Counted from the first letter of the stretch, positions 1 through 9,049 are shown. The stretch: 64,000 bases of DNA from Chitinophagaceae bacterium (GCA_027489035.1 JAIYAN010000001.1:1-64000); one strand, 5' to 3'. The notes: generated from the letters alone by a model not told the origin. Numbers and translations: made by a program.

Positions 1-2287
1 CATTACAAGCTATCGTTCCTGCTGTTGCAGTTGCGCTCAATAATGATGATGGCTGACTGATTGTTATTGTTCCTGATTTTGTACAACCATTTGCATCTTT
101 TACAGTAACAGTATGCGTACCAGCTGCTACTGTTGTAAATACATTGCTTGATTGGTATGTTCCGTTATTTAATTTGTATGTATAAGCTGATGTTCCACCA
201 GTTGATGTTGCAGTGATTGATGTTGTTCCACCAGTTACAATGATTGATCCTGATGTCAATGATAATGATATTGCGGTAGGTTGAGAAACTGTTACTGAAG
301 TTGTAACTGTTGTACCAACTGCGTCAGTAACTGTATAGCTATTTAAACCCGCAGAAGCTGTAAATGTGCCAGTTCCATTCAATGGACTAACGCCGCCTGT
401 TGCTGAAACTGTAACTGTTGTTGTACCGCCATTACATAATATTGTACCCGCAACAGCATTGGCAGTCAAAGTTGAAACTACTGGGGCATTAATAAAAAAA
501 CTTTTTGAAATTATACAACCATTAATGTCTTTGATATTAATAGTATGATTACCTGCTAATACGCCTGAGAATATATTGTTTGATTGATATGCACCTCCAT
601 CAATATTAAATGTATAAGTATTACCTGTTCCACCAGATACATTAGTAACAGATACTGAAGTTGATCCTCCAGGTATTGTTATTGTTCCTGATGTAACTGT
701 TGCAGTAATTAATGATGGTTGATTTATTGTAACACTAACGGTATCTCTTTTTCCACCAGCATCATTTACAATGTAGGAATAAGTTCCAGCAACCACTGTA
801 AAAGTTCCAGTACCAGTATAAGGTGCAGTTCCACCTGTTGCTGATACAACTATAGTTGAAGTGCCACCATTACAAGAAATATTTGTATTAGTAGAGCTAG
901 CTACAAGTTGTTGAGTTATAGGTGTAGAATTAACAAATTCATAAACACCAGCATCAGGCAAACCCGAAATTGGATTTGATTCAATATCTGCAATAAGACC
1001 TACATTTTGACCAAAATTAATGAGCAAACTATTTGTAGCAGGATGAAGATCCCAATTCACTGGATTTGAATTTGTAGTGTTACTCCAAAAATTTGCAGTC
1101 GTTTGTATTTCTGTTGGATCTAAAGCAAAATTCAACACACTACCTCCAGAAAGTTTAAAAACATTGTTAGTATGAACTAGTTGTCCTGCAGTCCATTGAC
1201 CACTTCTCATTACACTAGCACCGTTTGATACTTGAAAAACGTTATTTTTCATTACTACAATTCCAGCGGTTGCTTGATTTATAGCCATGCTACCCAATTT
1301 AGTTTCACCTGTACGACTAGCTACATTTTGAATAATAACATTATTATAGAATTGTAAATTTCTAACGTCTGTTTTGTATTGTCCATTGTTATTTATATAA
1401 AACAAAGAACTCGAATTGATGATTTTATTGTAATAAATTTTATTATTTGAGATAAGGTTATTGGCAATACCATCAGAGTTACTGCCAAATTCAAAAGATC
1501 CATTACAATCATACATGGTATTATATGCTACAATATTATTTTCAATTGCAACACCTTCTTCAAAAAACTCAACTCCACCACCATCATATCCATAATCGTA
1601 ACTTACGGCATAACAGTCGTGGAAATAATTATTTAAAATTGAATTATTCGAACTAGAAATCTGAACTGGAACTCCACCATAATCATCATCAGGATTAACA
1701 GATGTTGGTGTGTTTCTAATCATTCTTAAGTTACCAATATCACAACCAACGATGGTATTATCTGTCGATGTTTCAGTGATATAAACACCATAACCCATTC
1801 TATCCATTTTACAATTTCTAATTGTAGTATTAATGGTATTGCTTTCTAGCGTGAAAACTATTCCAATTTTTACTTGTGCTGTTCTATCGGTAAATGAAAT
1901 CGTCGTATCAGATATAATCCATTTATTAAAAGTAACATTATTACAATTTCTTAAGATAATCAATGAAGAAATTGCTGACCCAGTACCCCAAAATAAAGGT
2001 CCTGAACCTGTACCATAAGCGCCAAATGATATGCCTGTTTTGCTTTGTAAAGTAAGTGTTCCTGAAAATCGATCTGAACTGTTAAATAAAACAGAATCGC
2101 CAGAGACGATACTTCCTAAGTTACTTTGAACATTGGCTAAAGATTTCCAAGGAGTTGTAAGCCCTCCGTTTGATACGCTACCTGTATATGATGAGCTAAC
2201 GTAATAATTTCTCGCATTAGCAGCGAAAAAAGAAAGAAAAAAAACTAAACTAACGAGTATAGTTTTTGGGTAAAAAATTGGTTTCAT
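1..2287 (-). CDS. secreted beta-helix / SprB-repeat adhesin, C-terminus beyond window
   Basis: An open frame runs from an ATG at 2287 to the left edge without a stop (762 codons seen), so the C-terminus is missing. The N-terminus is a signal peptide: basic MKP start, hydrophobic core and an Ala-Asn-Ala end near residue 25. Residues about 25-450 are rich in short Asn/Gly/Ser beta-strand turns such as NNYFHDC and NNLISNNKIYYN, typical of a right-handed parallel beta-helix. From about residue 460 the protein turns into SprB-like repeats that open with an S/L-CNGG-T motif and contain GGT-Y-Y and DxNGC elements. Their starts recur at about 874, 427 and 1, a period near 430-450 bp. SprB-like repeats occur in Bacteroidota surface and gliding adhesins. 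Secretion by T9SS is inferred, because the sorting domain would lie outside the window. Confidence 0.85.
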   Translation of the reverse strand, partial: MKPIFYPKTILVSLVFFLSFFAANARNYYVSSSYTGSVSNGGLTTPWKSLANVQSNLGSIVSGDSVLFNSSDRFSGTLTLQSKTGISFGAYGTGSGPLFWGTGSAISSLIILRNCNNVTFNKWIISDTTISFTDRTAQVKIGIVFTLESNTINTTIRNCKMDRMGYGVYITETSTDNTIVGCDIGNLRMIRNTPTSVNPDDDYGGVPVQISSSNNSILNNYFHDCYAVSYDYGYDGGGVEFFEEGVAIENNIVAYNTMYDCNGSFEFGSNSDGIANNLISNNKIYYNKIINSSSLFYINNNGQYKTDVRNLQFYNNVIIQNVASRTGETKLGSMAINQATAGIVVMKNNVFQVSNGASVMRSGQWTAGQLVHTNNVFKLSGGSVLNFALDPTEIQTTANFWSNTTNSNPVNWDLHPATNSLLINFGQNVGLIADIESNPISGLPDAGVYEFVNSTPITQQLVASSTNTNISCNGGTSTIVVSATGGTAPYTGTGTFTVVAGTYSYIVNDAGGKRDTVSVTINQPSLITATVTSGTITIPGGSTSVSVTNVSGGTGNTYTFNIDGGAYQSNNIFSGVLAGNHTINIKDINGCIISKSFFINAPVVSTLTANAVAGTILCNGGTTTVTVSATGGVSPLNGTGTFTASAGLNSYTVTDAVGTTVTTSVTVSQPTAISLSLTSGSIIVTGGTTSITATSTGGTSAYTYKLNNGTYQSSNVFTTVAAGTHTVTVKDANGCTKSGTITISQPSSLLSATATAGTIACN

Positions 2288-2863
2288 GGGTTTTTCAGAT
2301 TAGGATTTAGATATTTGCGTTTGATAAAACAATAAATCGGATATATTATTCATTGAAAAATCACAACGCGGATTAATTCATAACAATAAACGCAGCATTT
2401 TTATTTTTATTGTGCTACTGTTTATTATTTTAAATCAATTTCCTAATGAAAGTGTATTATGGCAAAAATCACCAAAAACATATTGAATTTTATAAATTTA
2501 TAATTAACTTTTTTTCAATTATTTATGTATAAAAATCACGTGTTAAATTAGAAAAAATATAGATTTCAAATCAATATATCGTATTGATTTTCAATGCAAT
2601 TATGATGAGGAGTAAAATGGATATAGATGCTTGTAAAGTATCAAGCTTGATTCTTAACGAGATTCCTAAGGGGAATTAAACAAAACTTCTTTCAAAACCC
2701 CATTTTTTGTTTTAAAAAAGGACTTAATAAAGTAAAAAGCGGAGGGAAAGTAATAACACTTCTAGTATATTTAAAGTATTGTAGTTACTCTAAAATATTT
2801 CCGTAATTTATTAATTAAAGAATTTCTAGTTGAAGATGAAGGTTTTTATAAATTTTGTAAATA
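2288..2863. other. 576-bp AT-rich intergenic region
   Basis: This gap separates the left-edge adhesin gene from the MauE/DoxX-thioredoxin gene, both on the minus strand. It is strongly AT-rich, with no convincing ORF and no tRNA-like fold. I found no exact TAnnTTTG promoter upstream of the adhesin start. A weak hairpin around 2662-2677 (ATTCC/GGAAT stem) is the only small structure noted. The adhesin promoter should lie here but could not be located. Confidence 0.5.
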
Positions 2864-3961
2864 CTATTTCTGATTGGATGTAATGATTTTTACCAATTCT
2901 GCACCATTAAATTTCTGATCTTCAACCCCCTGATAAGCTTTAATGATATTGCCGTTCCATAAATAATTAATCCCTGGTGTGGTTGCTTTATTTCCCAATA
3001 ATTTAAAAAATGCAGGTATATCGCTCATGACAAAATATGGAAAATTACTTTTCGTTTCGGTAAAAAACTCCGGAATTTTAAAGGTTTCTTCATCCATAAA
3101 TAGAATATAAATTGGAGGTAAATTGAATTTCTTTTTCAATATTGCAAGTTCTTTCGCCGCATCTCTACAGTGGTCGCAACCTGGCACAAATAAACAAACA
3201 ATTTTTTTCCCTTCATCTAAATTCACCTGCTTGCCACTAAAATTATTGTAGATGGCAAATTTAGAAACGGTTTTAGTTGGCCCAAGATCAACTTCTATTT
3301 TCTTAACGGAATCTTTTTGTTTTACAATTTCTATTCCCTTGCCTTTGGAAGTATCTTTAACTTCTGCTGAGTCTATTTTCAAACTATCTGTTGTTGTAGA
3401 ATCTGAAATTATTTGAGGTACAATTATTTCTGGTGTTTTTGTTTTGCTGCACGGACAGAAAGGAAAGAAGAAAAACATTAAAAAGGCCGATAGAAAATAT
3501 ATAAATAAAATGACCACAAATTTATTTTCACCTTTTGGCTTGTTTTCTACGTTTCTGTATAAATAAACCAACATCAAAATGGTGATGACATTTTTTATAA
3601 AAGCTTCAAGTGGTGTCATAGGAATCAACTGACCAAAACAACCACAATTCCCATTCATAGCGCCATGCTCCACCATTTGAATACCCAAATGTGCACAAAA
3701 ACCAATCAATAAAATTATAGTTACAGGAATAACAAAAGTCTTCAAATAATTTTTTTGTAAAATAGCAATGGCTATAGCCGTTTCAAGGGCAATGATTAAT
3801 CTCGCCAAATGTGGCGCATAACACCAATCAATAATTCCTAAGTCTACCAACTGCTTTTCAAACGCCCAAATTGGGAATGATTTTGCTACAGCGGATAATA
3901 AAAAAAGTGCTGAAACTAAAATGCGAACAATCAATGGAAGATGCTTTTTTATCGAATTCAT
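2864..3961 (-). CDS. MauE/DoxX-like membrane protein fused to a thioredoxin-like domain
   Basis: The 365-residue protein begins with four or five membrane helices (within residues 8-175). Between helices it carries an N-C-G-C-F-G motif near residue 105, the paired-cysteine loop of MauE/DoxX-type redox membrane proteins. A charged, Ser/Thr/Lys-rich linker follows. The C-terminal half is thioredoxin-like, with C-x-x-C at about 260-263 inside a VPGCDHC context. The fold suggests that reducing equivalents pass from the membrane cysteines to a periplasmic TlpA-like domain. Substrates are unknown. The gene lies 24 bp after the DUF1599 gene and is probably co-transcribed with it, diverging from folP. 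The neighbourhood resembles a common Bacteroidota arrangement. Family assignment is by motif recognition. Confidence 0.82.
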   Translation of the reverse strand: MNSIKKHLPLIVRILVSALFLLSAVAKSFPIWAFEKQLVDLGIIDWCYAPHLARLIIALETAIAIAILQKNYLKTFVIPVTIILLIGFCAHLGIQMVEHGAMNGNCGCFGQLIPMTPLEAFIKNVITILMLVYLYRNVENKPKGENKFVVILFIYFLSAFLMFFFFPFCPCSKTKTPEIIVPQIISDSTTTDSLKIDSAEVKDTSKGKGIEIVKQKDSVKKIEVDLGPTKTVSKFAIYNNFSGKQVNLDEGKKIVCLFVPGCDHCRDAAKELAILKKKFNLPPIYILFMDEETFKIPEFFTETKSNFPYFVMSDIPAFFKLLGNKATTPGINYLWNGNIIKAYQGVEDQKFNGAELVKIITSNQK

Positions 3962-3985
3962 AATTTGTACTTTTCTTTTTTAAAC

Positions 3986-4537
3986 TTATTTGGTGTGATT
4001 TCCTTCGTTTATTTGAATTAATCCAAAAGCTGCATAATTTAAAATATCAAAAAAATTCGCGTCTATTCCTTCACTTATTAATGTCATCCCGTTGTTGGAT
4101 AATATTTGCTTTATGCGCAGAATTTTCGACAAGATTAAATCTATATAACTTTCTTGACTCATTTCTCTCCAAGCTTCACCATAATCATGGTTTTTATCCA
4201 TCATTAATTTCTTTGCCTTTTCAAATTCTTGATTGTATAAAACCTCCACTTCACCAACTGACAATTGCTCTACATCATCGTTTTCAATTTTTAACTGAAT
4301 TAATCCAATTATAGCATAATTAAGAATACCTTGGAATTCACTAAAAATGCCATCTTCAATTTTTTGTTGTTTTTTTTCCTGAATGGTTCTTACCCTTTTT
4401 GCTTTAATATAAATTTGATCTACTATTGAAATGGTACGATATACCCTCCAAGAAGTGCCATAATCCATCGTTTTTTTCAAGAAAATATCACGACAAGAAG
4501 CAATTGCCTGATTATATTGATCCATTGTTGTTATCAT
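3986..4537 (-). CDS. DUF1599 domain protein with internal duplication
   Basis: A 183-residue protein matching the DUF1599 family (nucleotide-modification-associated domain 1). Two homologous halves are visible. Residues about 14-83 and 94-177 each run Lys-Lys-x-Met-(D/H)-Asp-Tyr-Gly-x-x-Trp-Arg, then a helix with Ile-Lys-x-x-Arg, then a FxxILNYAxxGLIQ ending. The paired acidic, Trp and Arg residues suggest a MazG/dUTPase-like all-alpha fold that binds a nucleotide, but no reaction is established for the family. It is divergent from folP by about 100 bp. The first ATG at 4537 was kept; Met5 is an alternative start. Confidence 0.82.
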   Translation of the reverse strand: MITTMDQYNQAIASCRDIFLKKTMDYGTSWRVYRTISIVDQIYIKAKRVRTIQEKKQQKIEDGIFSEFQGILNYAIIGLIQLKIENDDVEQLSVGEVEVLYNQEFEKAKKLMMDKNHDYGEAWREMSQESYIDLILSKILRIKQILSNNGMTLISEGIDANFFDILNYAAFGLIQINEGNHTK

Positions 4538-4640
4538 GTAGTCAAATAGATTTAAAATATGAATATAAAACTCCCTTTTAACAGATACAAACTTTTATTC
4601 GCATCTTTGATTTTTTAACAAAAATACAATTACTCGAGCA

Positions 4641-5474
4641 ATGTTTACACTGAATTGTAATGGAAAAATACTTGACCTGAATTCGCCAGTTGTAATGGGC
4701 ATCATCAACATTACACCAGACTCTTTTTTTGAAGGTCATTTACATAAAAAAGATGCCGAAATATTGATGATGGCAGAAAAAATGGTTCAGAATGGGGCTT
4801 CAATTTTAGACATCGGTGGACAAAGTACAAAACCTGGAAGCAAACGAATTGACGCGGATGAAGAATTGAATAGAGTGATACCGATTATAAAATCCATCAG
4901 GACCAGCTTCCCTGAAACAATAATTTCTATTGATACGTATTACAGTAAAGTTGCAGCGCAAGCTGTTGAATCAGGTGCTGATATTGTAAATGATATTAGT
5001 GCAGGAAGTTTAGATGATGAAATGATACCAACAGTGGGCAAATTACACGTGCCTTACGTTTGTATGCACATGCAAGGAACGCCCGAAACCATGCAATTGA
5101 ATCCTACATATACGAATATTACGCTTGAAGTTATTCAGTTTTTTATTAAAAAAATTGAAACGTGTAGAAACGCGGGCATCAAAGACATTATCATTGACCC
5201 CGGATTTGGATTTGGAAAAACACTAGAACATAATTTCACTTTATTGCGCGAAATGCTATCATTAAAAATGCTAGACTGCCCTATCCTCGTTGGTGTTTCA
5301 AGAAAAGGAATGATTTATAAAACATTATCAACCACACCCGAACATGCGCTAAATGGTACTACAGTTGCAAACACACTGGCTTTAATTAACGGAGCGAGCA
5401 TATTACGCGTGCATGATGTAAAAGAAGCAAAAGAAGCCATAACTATTTTTAATGCGCTTAATAAATCATCATAA
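4641..5474 (+). CDS. folP: dihydropteroate synthase
   Basis: FolP condenses 6-hydroxymethyl-7,8-dihydropterin pyrophosphate with p-aminobenzoate to give dihydropteroate in cytosolic folate synthesis. The 277-residue length is normal for the family. The signature elements appear in order: MGIINITPDSFF (residues about 19-30), DIGGQSTKPG in the pABA-loop region, IDTYYSKVAAQA, VNDISAG, the HMQGTPETMQ block, DPGFGFGKT, and VGVSRKGMI near the C-terminus. The final RVHDV segment is the usual family ending. All catalytic motifs look intact. A CATCTTTG at 4602-4609 is a possible degenerate -7 element. The gene converges on the FKBP gene across a perfect hairpin. Confidence 0.96.
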   Translation: MFTLNCNGKILDLNSPVVMGIINITPDSFFEGHLHKKDAEILMMAEKMVQNGASILDIGGQSTKPGSKRIDADEELNRVIPIIKSIRTSFPETIISIDTYYSKVAAQAVESGADIVNDISAGSLDDEMIPTVGKLHVPYVCMHMQGTPETMQLNPTYTNITLEVIQFFIKKIETCRNAGIKDIIIDPGFGFGKTLEHNFTLLREMLSLKMLDCPILVGVSRKGMIYKTLSTTPEHALNGTTVANTLALINGASILRVHDVKEAKEAITIFNALNKSS

Positions 5475-5478
5475 AATT

Positions 5479-5509
5479 AAAATGCCGTTCAAATGTTGAA
5501 CGGCATTTT
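5479..5509. terminator. bidirectional intrinsic terminator
   Basis: A perfect 14-bp inverted repeat (AAAATGCCGTTCAA and its complement) is separated by a 3-base ATG loop. The stem ends in A/T tracts on both sides, so it can act as a U-tailed terminator on either strand. It sits between the convergent folP and FKBP genes. Confidence 0.9.
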
Positions 5510-5528
5510 AAATAGAATTTATATTATT

Positions 5529-6551
5529 TTACTGTTGTTTACCTTTTGTATTTTTCAAACTATCGTAAAATTTCTCTTCAATCGCTTTTTTTATTTTTAA
5601 ATTCTTTTCATTCAGTGCTTTAGCCTCAGCTTTAGATAAAACGTTTGCTACTTCAATATCAAACATAAGGATAGCATTCTCTGGAATCATCTCCCCTACT
5701 TTTTGTTTACCATAACCCAATACAGAAGGGATATAAAACTTCGCTTTTGCGCCTTTGTTTAAAAGCTTCAAACCATCTGTCCAACCTTTTATAACTGGTG
5801 ATCCTAAAGTGAAATCATTGGTCATGTTTACTTTAAATGGTTCTGTATGTTTGAAAGAAGAATCCGTATTGCTATCGAATTTTTTTCCATTTAATAGACT
5901 TCCAGTATAATTCGTTACCACAACAACAGAGGTATCAATCATTGCTCCAGTTCCGGGTTGTATAATTTGAACATAAGTACCCAAAGCCGTTTTTTGCAAT
6001 CCAGTTATATTGTTCTTTTTAAAGTATGCTTGAAGCTCTTTATCTTCTTTTGCTAATATTTGGATGTTTTCAATAGAATCTTTTTCCATTTTTATTTGTA
6101 AATCTTTATTACGCGCAACTTCCATTTCAGCTTGGTTTTTAAACACATCTAACAATTTCACGGTTGTTAAAAAGTAGTTGCCTTTTTTCATAAACGGAGG
6201 CATTACACCTGGGTTATCTTTAAACATCGAATCAACCAACAAACGAATGGTTAAGCTATCGCCTTTTCTTAATTGTGAAATGATTTTAAAATATTCTGGT
6301 GGAATTGATGTTGAATCAAATGGTTCGATTATTGGTGTTCCATTTTTTCTGGTATCATTTACGATGGTATCTTTTTTACCATCGCTTATGATTTGGCAAA
6401 CATGCATTTGCAAAAAGTTTCCAACTTTTACTTTTTCGCCACTTCCAGTAGCGGTGATTTTGTATTCCAATCCTTTGTCACCTTTTTTGAAATCTTGTCC
6501 ACAAGATGAAAATAAAATAGCAACAATGGCTAATAGTGAGATGTTACGCAT
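5529..6551 (-). CDS. FKBP-type peptidyl-prolyl isomerase lipoprotein (two FKBP domains)
   Basis: A 340-residue predicted lipoprotein: the N-terminus is a short hydrophobic stretch ending in a lipobox (FSSC, Cys near residue 17). Residues about 28-135 form a first, divergent FKBP-like domain. A charged, Lys/Glu-rich linker follows. Residues about 185-320 form a second, clearer FKBP domain, with NYTGSLLNGKKFDSN, the VIKGWTDGL motif, and YIPSVLGYG...IPENAILMFDIEV at the end. These are hallmark FKBP active-site segments. The protein would catalyse Xaa-Pro isomerisation or chaperone exported proteins. It lies 12 bp beyond the start region of the DHH phosphoesterase operon partner. The C-terminal Lys-rich tail has no recognised role. 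Confidence 0.9.
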   Translation of the reverse strand: MRNISLLAIVAILFSSCGQDFKKGDKGLEYKITATGSGEKVKVGNFLQMHVCQIISDGKKDTIVNDTRKNGTPIIEPFDSTSIPPEYFKIISQLRKGDSLTIRLLVDSMFKDNPGVMPPFMKKGNYFLTTVKLLDVFKNQAEMEVARNKDLQIKMEKDSIENIQILAKEDKELQAYFKKNNITGLQKTALGTYVQIIQPGTGAMIDTSVVVVTNYTGSLLNGKKFDSNTDSSFKHTEPFKVNMTNDFTLGSPVIKGWTDGLKLLNKGAKAKFYIPSVLGYGKQKVGEMIPENAILMFDIEVANVLSKAEAKALNEKNLKIKKAIEEKFYDSLKNTKGKQQ

Positions 6552-6563
6552 TTTGTTTATAGT

Positions 6564-7583
6564 TTAAAATTGATAAGTAGATAATTCGTTTTTATAATTT
6601 TTTATTACTTGTTTAAATGTTGATACAACCAATTCTAACGGATCAAAGCTTTGTCCTCCTGCCGCATTAAAATGTCCCCCGCCATTAAAATGTGTTCTTG
6701 AAAAAGTATTTACATCAAAACTACCTTTGCTTCTAAATGAACATTTTCTTTCTTCTCCACGATCGATAAAAATAGCCGCGAGTTTTATTCCTTCTATACT
6801 TAAAGGATAATTTACAAGTCCTTCGGTATCGCCTGTTTTAATATTATATTTTATCAAATCGTCTTGAGTAATATAAATTAAAGCGGTATTGTATTCGTAA
6901 ATCACTTCCATTCTGTTGAGCAATGTATTCCCAATAAATCGCAATCTATTTTCAGAAAAATTATCATACAAAGCCTCATGAATCATGCTGTGATTTAAAC
7001 CTTTAGTTTTCAGATTTGAAATCATCTTATGAACTTCTGCTGATGTTGATGGAAACCTGAACGAGCCCGTATCCGTCATTACGCCAGCGTATAAACATTG
7101 CGCTATTTCATTATTGATTTTATTGTCAAATCCAGAATTTAATATAAAATCATACACCATTTCTGCAGTAGAACTTTTGGTCGTGTCGCTCACGCCAAAT
7201 CCAAAAACTTCCGTTTGTGGTTGTTGATGATGATCAATTAATATTCGAGTTGCTTTGGTTTTCAACAAAGTCGATTCCATATTTTTGGTACGACTTAGTG
7301 TATTAAAATCCAAACAAAAAATCCAATCTGCATTTTCAATTAATAGATCCGATTTTTTTACATCTTTTTCATAATCCAGTACCATTGAACACCCTGGCAT
7401 CCATTTTAAAAAATCAGCCCAATTGGTTGGAGAAATTACACTTACCTCATGGCCAAACTGAATTAAAAAATGATACAATCCTAGAGTTGACCCCATTGCA
7501 TCTCCATCTGGTTTTTGATGCATGGTTACCACAATCTTTTTTGGCGCCTGTAATTCTGTATATATTAAATTGATATTTTTCAT
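6564..7583 (-). CDS. nrnA: DHH-family phosphoesterase, NrnA-like (oligoribonuclease / pAp phosphatase)
   Basis: A cytosolic DHH/DHHA1 enzyme of the NrnA type, which degrades nano-RNA and dephosphorylates 3'-phosphoadenosine 5'-phosphate. HQKPDGDAMGS near residues 22-32, an Asp in FCLDFN, and the IDHHQQP motif near residue 115 supply the Mn2+ ligands. GGGHFNAAGG near residue 300 is the DHHA1 substrate-binding signature. The start was set at the ATG at 7583. The open frame begins two codons earlier at a TTG, but a TACTTTTG -7 element at 7594-7601 would place the transcript start near 7587, leaving a near-leaderless mRNA from 7583. The FKBP gene follows 12 bp downstream, probably as an operon. 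Confidence 0.88.
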   Translation of the reverse strand: MKNINLIYTELQAPKKIVVTMHQKPDGDAMGSTLGLYHFLIQFGHEVSVISPTNWADFLKWMPGCSMVLDYEKDVKKSDLLIENADWIFCLDFNTLSRTKNMESTLLKTKATRILIDHHQQPQTEVFGFGVSDTTKSSTAEMVYDFILNSGFDNKINNEIAQCLYAGVMTDTGSFRFPSTSAEVHKMISNLKTKGLNHSMIHEALYDNFSENRLRFIGNTLLNRMEVIYEYNTALIYITQDDLIKYNIKTGDTEGLVNYPLSIEGIKLAAIFIDRGEERKCSFRSKGSFDVNTFSRTHFNGGGHFNAAGGQSFDPLELVVSTFKQVIKNYKNELSTYQF

Positions 7584-7593
7584 AAACAAGTCG

Positions 7594-7601
7594 CAAAAGT
7601 A
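7594..7601 (-). promoter_or_regulatory. Bacteroidota -7 promoter element for the DHH phosphoesterase operon
   Basis: The minus strand reads TACTTTTG, an exact TAnnTTTG match, continuing as CGACTTG and reaching the ATG at 7583 after 10 bases. No clear TTTG -33 box was found. The downstream CGAC is shared with the ndk and ychF promoters. Confidence 0.65.
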
Positions 7602-7744
7602 AGTGTAAATTATGAATGAAAAAATTTGAAAATAATCACGTTTGTTAAAGTTTTATCGAGTTAAATAAATAAAAATATAACCTACAGTTTTAAATAAATA
7701 AATAACAATCTTTAAAAACAATTATAATACTACAAAATTGCCAT

Positions 7745-7752
7745 TATCTTTG
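7745..7752 (+). promoter_or_regulatory. -7 promoter element of ndk
   Basis: TATCTTTG matches TAnnTTTG exactly and lies 23 bases before the ndk ATG. It is followed by CGACCAAA, closely matching the ychF promoter (TACCTTTG CGACCAAT). No good -33 TTTG box was seen at the usual spacing. Confidence 0.7.
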
Positions 7753-7775
7753 CGACCAAAATTAAAATTAAAACA

Positions 7776-8189
7776 ATGAATAGAACATTTACGATGATTA
7801 AGCCCGATGCCACAGAAAAAGGCAACACTGGAGCTATTTTAGAAATGATTAATGCTGCAGGTTTCCGCATTGCAGCGATGAAAATGTTGCATTTAAGTGC
7901 AGAAAAAGCAGGCGAATTTTATGCTGTTCATAAAGAAAGACCATTTTATGGCGAATTGGTAGAATTTATGAGCCGTGGTCCAATTACTGCTGCTATTTTA
8001 GAAAAAGATAATGCAGTTGAAGATTTTCGTAAATTAATTGGTGCTACAAATCCAGCTAACGCTGAAGAAGGTACCATCCGCAAACGTTTTGCAGCTTCAA
8101 TTGGCGAAAATGCCATTCATGGTAGTGATAGTGATGAAAATGCTGCAATTGAAGGTGATTTCTTTTTTAGCAAACTAGAGCAATTCTAA
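7776..8189 (+). CDS. ndk: nucleoside diphosphate kinase
   Basis: Ndk transfers the gamma-phosphate between NTPs and NDPs through a phosphohistidine. At 137 residues the protein is the normal family size. It begins with the classic [12 protein letters not shown] segment (Lys binding the nucleotide phosphates). It has the [15 protein letters not shown] block, then [17 protein letters not shown], and the active-site signature NAIHGSDS with the catalytic His near residue 115. All expected catalytic residues are present. It is expressed from its own -7 element at 7745-7752 and ends at a strong intrinsic terminator, so it is probably monocistronic. Confidence 0.97.
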   Translation: MNRTFTMIKPDATEKGNTGAILEMINAAGFRIAAMKMLHLSAEKAGEFYAVHKERPFYGELVEFMSRGPITAAILEKDNAVEDFRKLIGATNPANAEEGTIRKRFAASIGENAIHGSDSDENAAIEGDFFFSKLEQF

Positions 8190-8209
8190 ATTTCAATAAA
8201 TTAGTTTTG

Positions 8210-8240
8210 AAACTCCATCTATTTGATGGAGTTTTTTTTT
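8210..8240 (+). terminator. intrinsic terminator of ndk
   Basis: A 10-bp perfect stem (AAACTCCATC / GATGGAGTTT) with a 5-base loop (TATTT) is followed directly by a run of T residues to about 8240. It lies 21 bp after the ndk stop codon. Confidence 0.92.
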
Positions 8241-8304
8241 ACCTTTTATAAAAATTTAAAGATTTCTATCAACTAGAATTATTAATTTAAATCAAAAATA
8301 AAAA

Positions 8305-9021
8305 TTGCAAGCAAGTTTAACCATCATTAGATATAAATCCAGGTTTATTCCTATTGCATTTTTATCTATGGCTATTTTTCATGTTCCATTATTTTTAAAT
8401 AAAAAAATTTCATTTTACAAATTGATGGGAACCGGCAAAAATGGAACTTTTGATAAAACGCCGGATTTTAACCAATGGGCGATCTTATGTGTGTTTAAAG
8501 ATGGTACACCATTATCAAATTCAACATTCAATCCAATTGACTTGTATGGTCGTTTTATAAAAAAATGGCTTCACTTGTTTTCAATGGAAACTTTTTCTAT
8601 TCAGCTTGAACCTATCAATGGCCATGGATTATGGGATGGGAAAACAGCGTTTGGATCTTTTGAATCAAATGAAAATTATAATGGTCCGATTGCTACTTTA
8701 ACTAGAGCTACAATTCGATTATCAAAAATCAAGCATTTTTGGAATCATGTGGCACCAATTGCTAATAAAATGACTTCCGCCAAAGGGTATTTATTTTCTG
8801 TTGGAATTGGAGAAGTACCTTGGATTAAACAAGCTACTTTTAGTGTTTGGGAATCTGTGGATGACATGAAAACATTTGCATATAGTATGAAAGAACACCG
8901 AGAAGTAGTAAAAAAAACAAGACAAGAAAAATGGTATAGTGAGGATATGTTTGTGCGGTTTAAAATAATTTCAACATATGGAAAATTAAAAGGCATTGAC
9001 CCACTGAAAAGAATATTGTAG
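8305..9021 (+). CDS. CrtA-like (spheroidene monooxygenase family) protein
   Basis: The 238-residue protein resembles the spheroidene monooxygenase (CrtA) family. Visible family-like segments are the N-terminal LTIIRYKSRFIPIAFLSM, FYKLMGTGKNGTF near residue 44, and the ending VGIGEVPWIKQATFSVWES...FAYSMKEHREVVKKTRQEKWYSEDMFVRF. CrtA enzymes are haem-dependent and oxidise acyclic carotenoids, but no other carotenoid gene lies nearby, so the substrate is unknown. The start is a TTG at 8305: an in-frame TAA lies just two codons upstream (8299), and the next ATG (residue 23) would remove the conserved N-terminus. The arginase-like gene follows after 28 bp. Confidence 0.75.
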   Translation: MQASLTIIRYKSRFIPIAFLSMAIFHVPLFLNKKISFYKLMGTGKNGTFDKTPDFNQWAILCVFKDGTPLSNSTFNPIDLYGRFIKKWLHLFSMETFSIQLEPINGHGLWDGKTAFGSFESNENYNGPIATLTRATIRLSKIKHFWNHVAPIANKMTSAKGYLFSVGIGEVPWIKQATFSVWESVDDMKTFAYSMKEHREVVKKTRQEKWYSEDMFVRFKIISTYGKLKGIDPLKRIL

Positions 9022-9049
9022 ATTTGAATATAAAACTCAAAAATAATTT

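Noticed and set aside
4543..4550. Possible -7 element for the DUF1599 gene
   Set aside because: The minus strand reads TCTATTTG, one base off TAnnTTTG, only 6 bp from the chosen ATG. It would need Met5 as the start.
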